A DNA stretch of 64,000 nt, taken from positions 25,374,455 through 25,438,454 of the forward strand of contig CAIIXF020000002.1 in NCBI GenBank assembly GCA_903813345.2. Direction: 5' to 3'. Shown one piece after another: positions 1 through 12,491 of this stretch; the stretch's first letter is position 1; each line of letters starts with the position of its first letter. Made by a program: the position numbers and the translations under genes. This DNA comes from Owenia fusiformis (Eukaryota > Annelida > Polychaeta > Sabellida > Oweniidae). The notes under the pieces are model-generated. The model searched no databases and was not told the origin of the DNA. It was given only the letters and a program-made list of their open reading frames with translations.

Positions 1-1512
1 AATCAGCTCTAACTATTTCCATATTATTAAGATTAGATGGACTGATATCATTAATACGTGTTCTAGGTTTATGAAATATCAGTTCATGACTTTTTCTGGT
101 TTAAACTGTAGTTTCCAAGTAGTTGACCATTGTTCAATGCCTTCTAGGCTTGACTTAACAGAATCATCAACATTAGTGGGGTCTTTTGGATCAAGTTTAA
201 AATGTAAAGAGGTATCATCAGCATAGATGTAGCATTGGCCATCCAGGTTGTCAGGAATATCATTAATGTACAAGATAAATAGAATAGGCCCTAGAATAGA
301 CCCCTGTGGGACGCCACAGTTAATAAAATTAGTATCAGAAAGTTTTGAAGATTCGCCAACTACATTAACAAAGAATTTTCTGTCATTCAGATAGGATTTG
401 AGTACATTGAGCAGTTGGCCTTGGATACCGTAAGATTTAAGTTTAAGCAATAGAAGATTATGTGGTACGCAATCAAAAGCGGCCGAAATATCAAGGAATA
501 TTGATTTAGAGGCTTTGCCTTCCTCGAAAGTGCATTGCAGGTAGTGCTCAATAGCTAAAAGTTGAGAGTGTGTACTGTGGCCAGGCAGGAAACCAGATTG
601 ATGTTTAAAAAGTAAATCATTTTGTATAAGATGTTTTTTAATTCGATCAGCAAGAACTTTTTCAAAGAGCTTTGATAGAGTATTTAGGAGCATAATTGGT
701 CTATAATTTTTTATATTTGTCTTATCATCTTTTTTAAAAATTGGACAGACACTACCAATTTTCCATGTTTCCGGGAAAATATTTTTTGTCAAAAGCTTAT
801 TGAATAATTTAGAGAGTGGTTTTGAAAGTGTATGGGCTGTTAAGTTTAACATTTTATTGGTTATGTTATCAGGACCGCATGTTTTTGAAGTATCTAGGTT
901 AAGTATAAGTTTCATTATCTCATATTGGTTGGTAATTGCAGATATAATGAAGGAATTTGTTCTCGATGGAAAGTTTGGTAGTGTGTCGTTGTTGTTGATC
1001 TCCATGTGATTTTTACCAGAAAAATATTTCATAAAAGAATTGGCTATGTCCAGGTTTTTATTAATTGGGATACCAGTTCTGTCATCTATAATGCATGCTA
1101 TTTCTGATTTCTTAAAATTGTTTCCAAGGAAAGATCTAATAATTTTCCAGTAATTCTTATCATTCTTGGTCATATTATCAATAGATTTGATTAGATTTTG
1201 GTCATGGTCAAGTTTGGTTTTTTTAATTAAATTTGTAACTTTTGTTGCTTGCTGATCATAAAGTATTTTATTTTGATAAGTAGGATGTTTTTTCATTGAA
1301 TTGAAGAGCTTTTTTTCTTTTTCATTTCCAATTGAAGAAAGTTATTAAACCAGGGTTGGTCATTGTATTTAGGTTTGATGATGTATGTGTTTTTTGTAAA
1401 TGGACATTAGTTTATCAACAAAATTTGTGGTTACTGTATTCATATCTAGGTCACCATCTATGATAGTCATCCAGTTAAAGTTTCTGATTTCAGAGTTTAA
1501 TTGTTCAATATT
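1..1512 (-). mobile_element. Non-LTR retrotransposon fragment (Jockey/CR1-like), 5'-truncated
   Basis: A minus-strand LINE whose 3' part runs off the left edge. Besides the reverse transcriptase region, the minus strand from about 1500 to 1300 still reads as the linker normally found upstream of RT in these elements (an Asp/Asn-rich stretch, then Lys-rich sequence with a WF pair), but in several frames. Similarity fades near 1512, where AT-rich unique sequence starts, which fits 5' truncation during target-primed insertion. No target-site duplication can be tested because the 3' end lies outside the window. Confidence 0.85.
79..1296 (-). pseudogene. Reverse transcriptase domain of the LINE, frameshifted
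   Basis: A 405-codon open frame with the landmarks of a LINE reverse transcriptase: a KNYRP motif near residue 197, the LDISAAFD metal-binding motif near 269, GVPQGS near 328 and the catalytic YADD box at about 358-361. The family is Jockey/CR1/L2-like from the style of these blocks; no endonuclease domain is in the window. The frame stops at 79, yet RT-like sequence continues in another frame leftward from about position 95, so a small indel in the T-run at 91-96 breaks the domain. A second break lies upstream near 1300-1400. It is a dead copy. Confidence 0.85.
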
Positions 1513-2010
1513 CTAAATTATAAATATTCTAAAATTGAAACAATTTATTTGTTTGCCTGCCTGCCCGCTAAATCTAGATCTGATTCTCTCTTTAATTTTC
1601 TATTTTATTTATCGTTTTAAGTTGTATCTTATCTAGTATTATTTAACCTGTTGTTTCCTACTTATTTCCATTTATTTTTTCCTATTTCGCCTATTGTTTC
1701 CAATTACTTAATTATTTGAGTTTAGCTCGATTTCAAATAGAATATTATGCTTCAGCTTTCAATCTGTAATAGTTCGCAAATATAGTGAAGCTCAAACACT
1801 CGATATTGATTGTTCAAAGAACGGTCAATAATTTTAACTGTTCAACAAGCAAAACAAATGTTGTTGCCGATTCGATTTAATGTGACATCAAAATAACGAA
1901 ATCCGTACCAAAAATCGACGGATTCTCCTATATAAATGCTCAATTAAGTTATTGAAGGAGTTCTTTTATATCTTTCTGACTACCAAAGCAATTATAGACT
2001 ACTTCATTAA
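1513..2010. other. AT-rich intergenic sequence, nothing recognised
   Basis: No coding potential, repeat or structured element was seen between the LINE end and the 97-bp array. Confidence 0.5.
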
Positions 2011-2503
2011 TTTGACTGTCAAAGTGATATCCCCACTGAAATGCTGAACCTTAAACGTAAGACATTCATCTGACCATGGACCTGTATCACCAAGGACCTC
2101 TATCCCCTTTGACTGTCAAAGTGATATCCCCACTGAAATGCTGAACCTTAAACGTAAGACATTCATCTGACCATGGACCTGTAACCCCAAGGAGCTCTAT
2201 CCCCTTTGACTGTCAAAGTGATATCCCCACTGAAATGCTGAACCTTAAACGTAAGACATTCATCTGACCATGGACCTGTATCCCCAAGGACCTCTATCCC
2301 CTTTGACTGTCAAAGTGATATCCCCACTGAAATGCTAAACCTTAAACGTAAGACATTCATACCATGGACCTGTATCCCCAAGGACCTGTATCCCCTTTGA
2401 CTGTCAAAGTGATATCCCCACTGAAATGCTGAACCTTAAACGTAAGACATTCATCTGACCATGGACCTGTAACCCCAAGGAGCTCTACCCCCCCCCCCCC
2501 CCC
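2011..2503. repeat. 97-bp tandem repeat, five copies, ending in poly-C
   Basis: Copies start with tttgactgtcaaagtgatat at 2011, 2108, 2205, 2302 and 2396. The period is 97 except for the fourth copy, which lost 3 bases in the catctgacc segment. Copies differ by only a few substitutions, and two variant endings occur (gtaaccccaaggagctc versus gtatccccaaggacctc), so the array is young. The last copy runs into 16 C residues at 2488-2503. Confidence 0.95.
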
Positions 2504-3097
2504 ATTATATTTCTAAACATGACAAACACCTATATTTTACCCAGTCTCTATTCTCTGATCATATAGTACATTCCAGCCAGAGGTATTGCAAAATTACTGC
2601 CTTTTATATTCGGGTTTATTTCCGTTCAAAGTTGACTGACTTCACTGTCAGAATTACTTTAATCAAGGTTTATTTTGCTTAATGGAAAATAGAGTAGTAT
2701 ATGATTATTCAAGAAAGTAATGTATAATTATTAATTACTAAGAGAGTTTAATATCAACACGACTGAATCTGTTTCTTTTTTTCCCCAGTTCTCGTTAACT
2801 TTCAATAAGACGGATCTGTATTGTCAATCCCGTGTAGTGTGAAATACATGTACATGGTAAAGCTTATATAATCATAAAACACTATAAAACACTATATTTC
2901 AATGTACCATTGTTTTGAAATTACATAAGATTATCAAATGATATAAGCTTATACATATTTCTTACTGTAAGTTTGAGTGATTTTTCTTCAAAGGTACACT
3001 TATTAATTCCGGGGGAATAAATGACAAGAATTTCATGTACACATCTTTTATATTTCCGAATTTATTGACACTTTAGTTCTACATTAGAGAATGACTA
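2504..3097. other. Gene-free; contains a small inverted repeat
   Basis: AT-rich sequence without coding signal. An inverted repeat lies at about 2858-2955: aagcttatataatcat on the left is answered by atgatataagctt on the right around a loop of about 60 bases. It may be a short foldback-type MITE. Confidence 0.4.
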
Positions 3098-3902
3098 CTA
3101 ACCCTACTATCACACCAAACTAGTTCTCACTACGTTCTCAAAAACGGGCTTCAACTGTGTACGAACGGACTGGACCTACTAAGAACCGTTTGGGAACTAT
3201 TAACAAACTTTATCGAACGTACTCGAACGGGTAGGTCCTCTAGAACTTAGACAATGCTCAAAATGTTCTCGTGGTCGTCACGTTCTACAATTAGAACGAG
3301 TGACAACGTACTAACGACGAGCTGGACGTACTACGAACGGAACCGTCGTACTTCAATCCTACTAGGGACGTTTTAACAACGAGTTGAATTGTCTGAGGAC
3401 GTGTTGAGAACGAGATAGAACTAATTGCAAACGGGTTTAAACTGATTGAGAACGTATTTAACACTGCTTATGAACGAGTTAGCAAAAATATAGCTATCAC
3501 ACCAAACAAGTTGCCACTGCGTTCTTCAAAACTGTGTGCGAACGGAATGGACGTAGCTACAACTTTCTAAGGTCTATTTACGAACTTTATGATCGTTCTC
3601 AGACAGGAATGTGATTTTAGAATTTTGAATCGATTCAAAATTCGATGGCGACCATAACGTTCTGTAATAAGGTCATGTTGACCTTCTAGACTAAGGGACG
3701 CGTTCCACTACGTTGCACACCGACGTGGTGCGACCTGAACGAACTGCGAACGAGAAGGACGTATTGAAGACTATTTAAGAACGAAGAAGCTAATTATTTC
3801 AGACATATTTCCCGACCACAGCCAGATTGAGCCCGTTTTACGACGTTTTCGTAGGACTGGCAAGAACGGGTAAGAACGAGTTTGGTGTGATAGGGGGGTT
3901 AG
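3098..3902. mobile_element. 805-bp inverted-repeat element with internal duplication
   Basis: The ends are inverted copies: ctaacccta then ctatcacaccaaact on the left, and agtttggtgtgatag then gggggttag on the right. The left terminal motif ctatcacaccaaac recurs inside at 3494, followed by the same gttctt/aactgtgt/gcgaacgg blocks, so the element looks like a head-to-tail dimer of a unit of about 390 bp. The interior is strongly enriched for acgaacg, gaacgag and cgttct motifs, unlike its AT-rich surroundings. No ORF and no convincing target-site duplication were found, so the superfamily is unknown. Confidence 0.7.
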
Positions 3903-4553
3903 GTATTAAAAAGTTATTCTTAACCCCCACTCCAAATCTACTTCACCAACACAATACTTGTGTAGTTAGGGGGGAGGCACAATGGTTTGTAGTTTAACAA
4001 GATTATTAGTATACTGAAGATAAATATTGAAAGAATGTTAATGCTGATAGTAATCACATGGGCTTTCAACTAAGGTAGAAGCGCAGGAAGTATGTTAGAC
4101 AAAAGAAGTTTACAGAATCACAAGCTGTACACAGGGTATGATTAATGTCAAAATGACAAAAAAATATCAAGCCTTATCTAACAGATCGCACGATGTAAGT
4201 AAAGATACGTTTATTCAAGTCAGCTCTTGTATTACTATTTATATTTGGAATTCAACGAATTCAATTATGTCAATCCAACAATCATATAAAGAATATTAAT
4301 GTGCCATGATACGTTTTCCCAATCATGTACTTATCTAAGGGGCTTGGGAAATGTGGAATACATCAAATGTGGTAAAAAAACGACATATGATATTTTGTTA
4401 CGAAGCCCCTCACCCTGTCCCCCCCCCCCTCCCACACACTTGGTAGACTCAGGTGACGTTAACATAAGCCAACACGGGTCCATTGTAAACATTGCTCAGC
4501 GTCATCCTAGTACCTAAGATAAGATAAAACAGTGCAGTGACTTAGATACCTAC
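3903..4553. other. Gene-free stretch left of the KCNMB-like exon
   Basis: No further exon of the gene at 4554-4895 could be recognised here. An 11-base C run occurs at 4419-4429. Confidence 0.4.
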
Positions 4554-4895
4554 CCTTTGATCAGTATCAGAGGCATATTTCTTTTGAGTATCACTAGCGA
4601 AGACGGGTATCATTTTACTCCACTGACCATTCTCTAGGAGCACTGTTGTATGAATCAGGAGGCATGGGTACCTTGAGGCACATGACGTCACACAGTTCAT
4701 TGTGGCGTCACAGAAGTACGTCATTGTGTAGACCGATGACGCGATTGTACAGTTTGTGTGCAGGTAGGACATCAAGGTCAAGTGCGGATGTGCATATTCT
4801 AAACACATAATGATTAAGATCCCTAGTGATATACCAGTTAGTATGAAAAACAAACACGCGATGTATGATGTCTTAAAGTTTGAGCATCCCTTCAT
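4554..4895 (-). CDS. BK-channel beta-subunit-like protein, first coding exon
   Basis: A 114-codon exon. The ATG at 4893-4895 is the first in frame, and a good donor (AGG|GTAGGT) follows at 4553. The predicted protein has a short cytoplasmic start, one hydrophobic membrane segment at about residues 10-33, then a cysteine-rich outer domain with Cys 49, 62, 68, 72 and 78. The NCT at 48-50 and the YPC at 76-78 match the spacing of the NCT...C...C..YPC pattern in vertebrate KCNMB extracellular loops. KCNMB proteins modulate calcium-activated BK potassium channels and have a second membrane segment near the C-terminus. That segment would be on a later exon, which I could not find; it may lie left of the window. 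Another two-pass invertebrate family is possible. Orthology is inferred from pattern only. Confidence 0.5.
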
Positions 4896-7800
4896 GTGTA
4901 TGCATGAACTTATCAATCCCACGTCATAATTGTAAATCAATCAATCTTGCATCGACGTTATTCACTAATCCATTTTAGGAATCGATCGTTCATAACTGTG
5001 GACAAATGAATCCAATCTTTCAAACATTCGTTCATTTAACTCTCAGAATCTATGAATGTTTTGTACATCAGATATGTAATTTCAACGTTTGCAACAGCTT
5101 TATTGAATTACTAATTACTTCATTTCTTGTGTTGCGAGGATATCCAATATTGTCAAATCAGCTAATTACTAAGCCATTCCCTATTGCTTTAACATACAAA
5201 CAATAGTTAAACATTGCCCTTGTGATTCCTAACATAAAACTATATTATATTATATTCACCATTAATAATAACACCTGCATTCTGTCATACATATTTAACA
5301 ATGATTGTTGCAACAGCAGCATTATTAATACTGTAAAACTTCACTCTGGAGATTATAATTGTAGATATCTGCCCTTTATATGCAAAATGCTTCAATCCTC
5401 GTTGAATCATGGACGTATATTATCTGGGTTGATATAGGCCCATGGTTGAATGTATTAGTTTCCATAAATCCACCTCATATGAGAATAAGCCTTAATCATA
5501 CGTGGAATGCATTTTATGATGTGTTCCATTCCGTGGTCGTGCTGTTAATAGCTTAGCGAAAATGATGTATTAAAGAATATTGCTTCGATTTAATTGTTAA
5601 CAGAATTAATTGGTCCTCGGCATCAGTTTTCTGATATGCTTACGAGGCTTTATAGCCATTACCTCGAGGAGTACAAAGATTCATCCATGTGATTTCTAAT
5701 GTCGATGCTGTGATAAGTCTCAATTCTGTGAAATGTCTTCATGAATCAAAATGAACTACAAGTATCTGATGCACTCTTGCAATCGAACTGGTCTGCATGT
5801 TTTGCTTTCACTCGTTGCAGTCGCCAATATACCATGTAACAAATCTATAAAGTATAGTATGTTGCAATCCTCAGGGGCAACTTGTATCACAACTGGCTAG
5901 CTACAGTGAAACCAAAAAATGTGAACAGTCATCACTATAAAGTTAAAGTGTGACTGAAATATTGTCACTGGGTTTACAACATTCAAATTGCAGGGGGTGG
6001 AGTATTTTTTATAGAGTGCAACGGGATATACATTATATCTAGTACTACATATAAGCTTACAACGACTATTCTGCTTTTTCTTGAATCCTAATTTATTTAT
6101 ATTTGCATTGTACTTGATCACGCGATACTAACTTTGACTATTAATTTGATTTTTTTACAGCACCGTTTTTCTTCAAACTTGTCCCTTTCAAATAAAAAAT
6201 GCCTTTCTGTCGGTGCCAACAGAAACAGATTTTCAAACATCTGGTAGGTCAAATACCGGTATCCAAATTAACTGTCGAAGTTAGTACCGCGTGTTGATAA
6301 GCTTTTCAATGTATTTTAAATGTAGGCACTACTACAGCCGCCATTTTGTTTTTCACAAAATACTTGAATCTTGTTAAAATTTTCATTTCACTGTTTTGCA
6401 TGTAGACATAGCTGTCCAGTCGTACAGTCTTTTCTTTGTAGTGATCGTAAATGAAGGCATGTGTACCTCTGAATGATCCAGTGTAAGTTATTTGTAAAAT
6501 AGCTATAATAGATATATAAAGTATGCAACGGTTATTAAACAACCAGCTGCTTGCATAATGTACAATAAAATGTTCATTGTTGATTCCAAAGAACCAATTA
6601 CAAGATCAAATTAAATCTGCTTTTTATTCTCAACGTCTAAACGTCTTCCAACGTACGTTCATCCAATCATTGTATACAGCAGGCTCCTGAATTTATTCAA
6701 TGGTTTGGCTTTGGGTTGACTTCATAGTATCTATGCATCCAAATAGCAAGATCCATCAATACGGGAAAACATTGTAGAAAAGTGAATATTGATAAAGTAG
6801 AAATCAATCTATTGGATATCTTATCTACCCAGTAGTCTTTTGTTTGGGATTTATTTTGATTACATTCCAATTGGTCAAATGAGTGACCTTGAAAAACAAG
6901 CAAGTGTTCAGTATCGACAGCTTAGAAAAACTAAATGGATGACTGTCAATTTGTAACATTTCCACTCACCGATGAACTAGGAACAGTATTAGCCCATTTC
7001 TGCCCAGGTAAGAAAAATACTACAAAAGGTTTATAGATTGACTACCAAATGAAATTATTTAAAATGTATCAAGAAAATCACAGCTGTCATAGAGTATTTC
7101 CTATTGTACTCTCCAAATATACGCCAGGCGTTTCCACCCCCTGATTTGGAGAGGTGAGTTTTAAACAATTGCTGGCACAAATCATGGTAATTTGTACTGT
7201 GGATATTGGTACTTTGGAATCGCTTCAAATTGATGACCATCAATGCATGCAAATACAAGTAAAAGATAAACAATGAACCTTGGATATTATGTGAAATGAT
7301 AGCCAATGGCCGACAGCGAAAGCGAAATGTATATCTAAATTAAACCTCACACTGATTCTTATGAAAGTGAAATGGCCCATGATCCAATCCGGAAAAATTG
7401 ATTGCTTTTGTATTGACAATTCAACTGAATGAATTGTGGGTTGCTATATGTAAGTGAGTGAGTGAGCTAGTGCGCTACAATTAATTCAGCTAAGTGTAAA
7501 CATTGAGCAATTTGCCTTTTGTGCCACACTGGTTTTGAATATTTTGCCAAGTATGCATTCTTTAAAAAGAATTAATAAAATAATGCACTCCTCTTTGTTA
7601 CAGCTGGATATTCTGTGAAGTAAATCTCGGCTCATTCTATTGTGTTGCCACCTAAGTGAGGTTTAACTGTTTATAATGGACCTTTAGGGTTGGTACTCTT
7701 AACAAGAATGCTAAGTAATTAGTACGTGTAGTCATTCATAATATACTCATTACCATACTGCATAAATGGCGATTAATAGATTCCCGAGGTTGATATTAAT

Positions 7801-8195
7801 TGTTTCCTACTCTTCCAAATCACAAAAGATTGATTGGCATTGCCGATATTTCCCAGTGGTTTTCAAATCAGTTATATAAATATAGTTTGAAAATTCATCG
7901 ATATTTTTATATCCTAAGTTTACACCCAGAAATATCCCGATAACAAATTGTTATCGTTCTTGTCAATGGATTTCCAGGAGATCAGTGTTCTAATTTATGT
8001 GTAACGGATGCCGACGTTATGGCGTTTATCTCTTACGTTAATGAAAGTCATAGATACACGTTAATCCCTCTTAATAGCAATATCAGAATAGATTAGGTAT
8101 TACGATAGTTAAGCATAAGAATATCTCTCTATGCTATCATATTGTGATGAATCGTGTTAGTATGCATGTTACATCGAAATCGTCAAGTTTCATCT
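4896..8195. other. Gene-free intergenic sequence
   Basis: Only short ORFs without domain signals. No RNA gene or tandem array was recognised. A small (gagt)n stretch occurs near 7453. Confidence 0.4.
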
Positions 8196-8200
8196 GTAAT

Positions 8201-8402
8201 CAGGGACGGATATGAAAATCAAGAGGAAATGGGCCAAAAAATGTCCGCGGAAAAATGCTGACCACAAAATCTGAAAATTCGGCTCAAGTATGCTAAAAAA
8301 TAAATAATAATGCACAGCAATGCCAGTTTATTACCTAATGCGGGGCACCAATTTTTGGGAAGGGCAGGCCCCTGCCTCCCCTGCCCCCAAGATCTGCCAA
8401 TG
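8201..8402. mobile_element. Short TIR element, CAGGGGCGGATC type, with TSD GTAAT
   Basis: A 202-bp element whose left end cagggacggat is inversely related to its right end gatctgccaatg. It is flanked on both sides by the 5-bp direct repeat GTAAT (8196-8200 and 8403-8407). The end sequences match the element at 32719-32934. It has no coding capacity, so it is a MITE mobilised in trans. Confidence 0.75.
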
Positions 8403-8407
8403 GTAAT

Positions 8408-9218
8408 AATAGGAAAAACTTCTACTTTTCTTTGAAATCTGCTAATTCCGTTTACTCTAACTCATCCAGTAGTTACGTAAACAAACAGATTCATCATCTT
8501 AGAAACGGAAACCAAAGATGCACTATTATCACTTAGCTTTAAACAGCTGATAAAAAACCATTTGCATAATAACATTACCTTCATGTTGACAAATATTTTT
8601 GTTTACATAAACGCAGAAAATGTAAAATATTCTCCAGAACCCCCTGTTTAATTGTACCTTTTAGTGATGACACCATCAAACGGTTGAATCAACTATTCAA
8701 TTCTAGCGTGGAGGAACAAATTATTTCGTGAATTATTGATGGTCCTTAAGCTTCCTAAGGTTTATTGCAAATACCATTTTCACAATTTTTCTGCCATTGT
8801 TATATTTGAGAACGAATCCAAATTAATCAATTGATCAACGATTTTTGCGGAATAGAGTACGATCATTCTGATTTATCAGAGTCTCTCTTTACCTAACGCT
8901 TTTGAGAGAGGATAGTAAAGGCTGTGGATCCCACAATGGAGTACGATAGCAAAAATTCATTCAATTCATTAGGTATTCTTTGTTAATTTCCGGCCAATCA
9001 GAACACAGTATGGCCATTCTATATTAAAAGATTTAAGTCCAGGACTCAATGCATTGTAGGATGCTTTAACAATGAATGTGTTTCTATGAATGTTCATCTC
9101 TCTGGTAGTAATGTACAAAAGTACAAAATTGAATGTGTTGTTTCCAGACCTTTGAATGAGTGCGGCATATTTCATGAGATGGACAAGACATCAACATGAT
9201 AAAATGTCAGAACTTTAG
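8408..9218. other. Gene-free intergenic sequence
   Basis: Nothing beyond short random ORFs was seen. Confidence 0.4.
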
Positions 9219-9310
9219 TTATTGCAAATTGTTACAGACGCCTAACATCGTCCACAAAAAATTGGAGACTGTAACAATATGTCACGACACCACTTCTGGT
9301 GGTGACATAA
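9219..9310. repeat. Dispersed TGTCACCACC-family repeat, copy 1
   Basis: Shares the core ttgttacagacgcc...cgtccacaaaaaa.ttggagact.taacaatatg and the right end ggtggtgacat with copies near 38130, 52276, 52721 and 55539. The ends of better-preserved copies are inverted (ATGTCACCACC), which suggests a tiny palindromic MITE. Confidence 0.6.
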
Positions 9311-9837
9311 TAAACCACGGAGTCTTGTTTATCATTTCCAGGGTTATCTTTGTTTTGATTATTTCCCCGTGTTGTATAACCTTTAATTTCCTTGGCGCAC
9401 AAGTCGCTGTACTTGTATGTTGAATAATATACACCACCTACCGTCGACTTGTCTGATAGTACATTCTCATTTATATAAGAAGTTATAATGAATAATTAAA
9501 TGATTGAGTCAAATACAGAAAATATTGCGCCATGGAAAGTCTTATTTCACACCATGGCCATGGGCAAGTCAGATTGCAAAATGTCACCATTATAGTGAGT
9601 ATAGACCAGTGATATTTTGATGTCATTTGGATATTGAAATGTCATTTCGGTCATTAACAGCATCAAAATCAATTGAGTGCAATATAACACATAACACACC
9701 GTGATAATAAGCCCTTTAATCTACCCTTGTTACGTGGAGAGTCATGATGAATTACAAATAAACTCCGACGGAACAAATGAAATGAATTATCAACCAGGAA
9801 CGGAAAACTAGCTTGAATTTCTGAGTGGGTTGCAAAT
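9311..9837. other. Gene-free sequence left of the 36-bp array
   Basis: Nothing recognised. Confidence 0.4.
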
Positions 9838-11452
9838 TGATCTTGCTAGTTAAGGTAGGCCAGGGAGTATAAGTTATATTGCTAGTTAAGGTAGGCCAGG
9901 GAGTATAAGTAATCTTGCTAGTTAAGGTAGGCCAGGGATTATAAGTAATCTTGCTAGTTAAGGTAGGCCAGGGATTATAAGTAATCTTGCTAGTTAAGGT
10001 AGGCCAGGGAGTATAAATAATCTTGCTAGTTAAGGTAGGCCAGGGAGTATAAGTAATCTTGCTAGTTAAGGTAGGCCAGGGAGTATACGTAATCTTGCTA
10101 GTTAAGGTAGACCAGGGAGTATAAGTAATCTTGCTAGTTAAGGTAGGCCAGGGATTATAAGTAATATTGCTAGTTAAGGTAGGCCAGGGAGTATAATTAA
10201 TCTTGCTAGTTAAGGTAGACCAGGGAGTATAAGTAATCTTGCTAGTTAAGGTAGGCCAGGGATTATAAGTAATATTGCTAGTTAAGGTAGGCCAGGGAGT
10301 ATTAGTTATATTGCTAGTTAAGGTAGGCCAGGGAGTATAAGTTATATTGCTAGTTAAGGTAGGCCAGGGAGTATAAGTAATCTTGCTAGTTAAGGTTGAC
10401 CAGGGAGTATAAGTAATATTGCTAGTTAAGGTAGGCCAGGGAGTATAAATAATCTTGCTAGTTAAGGTAAGCCAGGGAGTATAAGTAATATTGCTAGTTA
10501 AGGTAGGCCAGGGATTATAAGTAATATTGCTAGTTAAGGTAGGCCAGGGATTATAAGTAATATTGCTAGTTAAGGTAGGCCAGGATGTATAAGTAATCTT
10601 GCTAGTGAAGATAGGCCAGGGAGTATAAGTAATCTTGCTAGTTAAGGTTGGCCAGGGAGTATAAGTAATCTTGCTAGTTAAGGTAGGCCAGGGAGTATAA
10701 GTAATCTTGCTAGTTAAGGTAGGCCAGGGAGTATCAGTAATCTTGCTAGTTATGGTAGGCCAGGGAGTATAAGTAATCTTGCTAGTTAAGGTACGTGTAA
10801 GTCAGGGAGTATAAGTAATCTTGCTAGTTAAGGTAGGTCAGGGAGTATAAGTAATCTTGCTAGTTAAGGTAGGCCAGGGAGTATAAGTAATCTTGCTAGT
10901 TAAGGTAGGTCAAGGAGTATAAGTAATCTTGCTAGTTAAGGTGGGCCAGGGAGTATAAGTAATCTTGCTAGTTAAGGTAGGCTAGGGAGTGTAAGTAATA
11001 TTGCTAGTTAAGGTAGGCCAGGGAGTATAAGTAATCTTGCTAGTTAAGGTAGACCAGGGATTATAAGTAATCTTGCTAGTTAAGGTAGACCAGGGATTAT
11101 AAGTAATATTGCTAGTTAAGGTAGGCCAGGATGTATAAGTAATCTTGCTAGTGAAGATAGGCCAGGGAGTATAAGTAATATTGCTAGTTAAGGTAGACCA
11201 GGGATTATAAGTAATATTGCTAGTTAAGGTAGACCAGGGATTATAAGTAATATTGCTAGTTAAGGTAGGCCAGGGAGTTTAAGTAATCTTGCTAGTTAAG
11301 GTAGGCCAGGGATTATAAGTAATCTTGCTAGTTAAGGTGGGCCAGGGAGTATAAGTAATCTTGCTAGTTAAGGTAGACCAGGGAGTATAAGTAATCTTGC
11401 TAGTTAAGGTGGGCCAGGGAGTATAAGTAATCTTGCTAGTTAAGGTAGACAA
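9838..11452. repeat. 36-bp minisatellite array, about 45 copies
   Basis: The unit is roughly ttgctagttaaggtaggcc followed by agggagtataagtaatc, repeated head to tail with period 36. Variants alternate at a few sites (taatctt/taatatt, ggcc/gacc, gagt/gatt). One unit near 10791 is 42 bp long. A rare variant block (caggatgtat followed by gtgaagatag) occurs at 10581 and again 546 bp later at 11127, which is fifteen units including the long one and shows a block duplication. Period 36 is 12 codons, so open frames across it are incidental. Confidence 0.97.
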
Positions 11453-11702
11453 GGTTGACAGAACTGTCAATTATGAAAAATTGATAAAAGTTAAATAAAC
11501 CAAAATTTACATTGCAGCCCTGCAGCACGCTAGTCAATATCGGGAGAAGGTTAAATGACGTTACTTTTTCAAATTGAGGGATTGTAAATGTCCATTTCGT
11601 GATTTTTTAATTTTTAGAGAAATAAACCTTGTTGCATTGGACGTTAATATTATACTGCAGAAGTCTATGAGTTTGTAGATACTAGATATCAAGCTTGTTT
11701 CC

Positions 11703-11918
11703 CAGGCCCGTAGCCAGGGGGGGGGGGTTCGATGGGTTCGAGCGAATCCCTCCCCCTGGCCCAAAAATCTTTCAAAATCATGCAGTTTTTCACCATTCTG
11801 CGCATTTTTTAAGTGATTTTGGCCATTTTTGGACCAAAATTGTCACAAGTGAACCCCCCCTGGAATTTTTCAAAAAGTGAACACCCCTCCCCCTTGGCAA
11901 ATTCTGGCTACGGGCCTG
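11703..11918. mobile_element. 216-bp MITE, CAGGCCCGTAGCCAG family, TSD TTTCC
   Basis: Perfect 15-bp terminal inverted repeats: CAGGCCCGTAGCCAG at the left and CTGGCTACGGGCCTG at the right. They are flanked by the direct repeat TTTCC (11698-11702 and 11919-11923). Diverged copies are at 13916-14132, 40231-40455 and probably 53769-53982. The interior has G- and C-runs next to both ends and an A/T-rich centre (tttcaaaatcatgcagttttt). There is no coding capacity. Confidence 0.88.
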
Positions 11919-12272
11919 TTTCCCTACTTTGAATCACGCTTTGTACTTTCCTCTCCTGGTTTCCTCTATCTCCTGAATCAGGAAAAATAGAATGAACGCG
12001 ACCTTTCTTGCAATACAAACCTATTAATTGTAATTTTAGCACTATGTTATCATTCTCTTTGTGATCATAATGCCATTTGCTATTTGTAAATGAGAGATCC
12101 TGATGAATCCTAATGAATTGCAATATATTGAAAAAATAACTATCCTTATGAGCTATTTTTGCCCCCTGAAACACGATTGAGTGCAAATGCTTTTTGATGG
12201 ATTTCCCAATAATGCTGTCATGATAATTATGTTGTTTGGTACCGCTGTTTGGTACCGCTGTTTCCTAATCTT

Positions 12273-12346
12273 GCTTCCAAGACCCTGGACTATCTACTCT
12301 AACAACTCAACCAGTGGTTAGAGTAGATAGCCAGGGTCTTCAAGCC
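12273..12346. repeat. Near-perfect hairpin, 24-bp stem
   Basis: The left arm (12279-12303, starting aagaccctgg) is the reverse complement of the right arm (12317-12340, ending ccagggtctt) apart from one base, with a 13-base loop. Weaker pairing extends outward (gcttcc with caagc). It could be a foldback relic; no function is implied. Confidence 0.7.
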
Positions 12347-12491
12347 AGACTACCTGTTCCCAAACAAAAGTAGCATTTCGGTATTTCTGATTTTCAGAAC
12401 CATGTTAGAACGTTGTTTATAAACGTTGGATACTAAAACCTAATAAATTGACCAGTCTAGTACTATAGTATATCCTAGGTTCTTTGGAACA

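Noticed and set aside
4896-4940. Longer N-terminus for the KCNMB-like exon
   Set aside because: The extension begins with TTG; the first in-frame ATG is at 4895.
9838-11452. Array resembling a CRISPR locus (36-bp repeats)
   Set aside because: Units are directly adjacent with no unique spacers, and the DNA is eukaryotic. It is a minisatellite.
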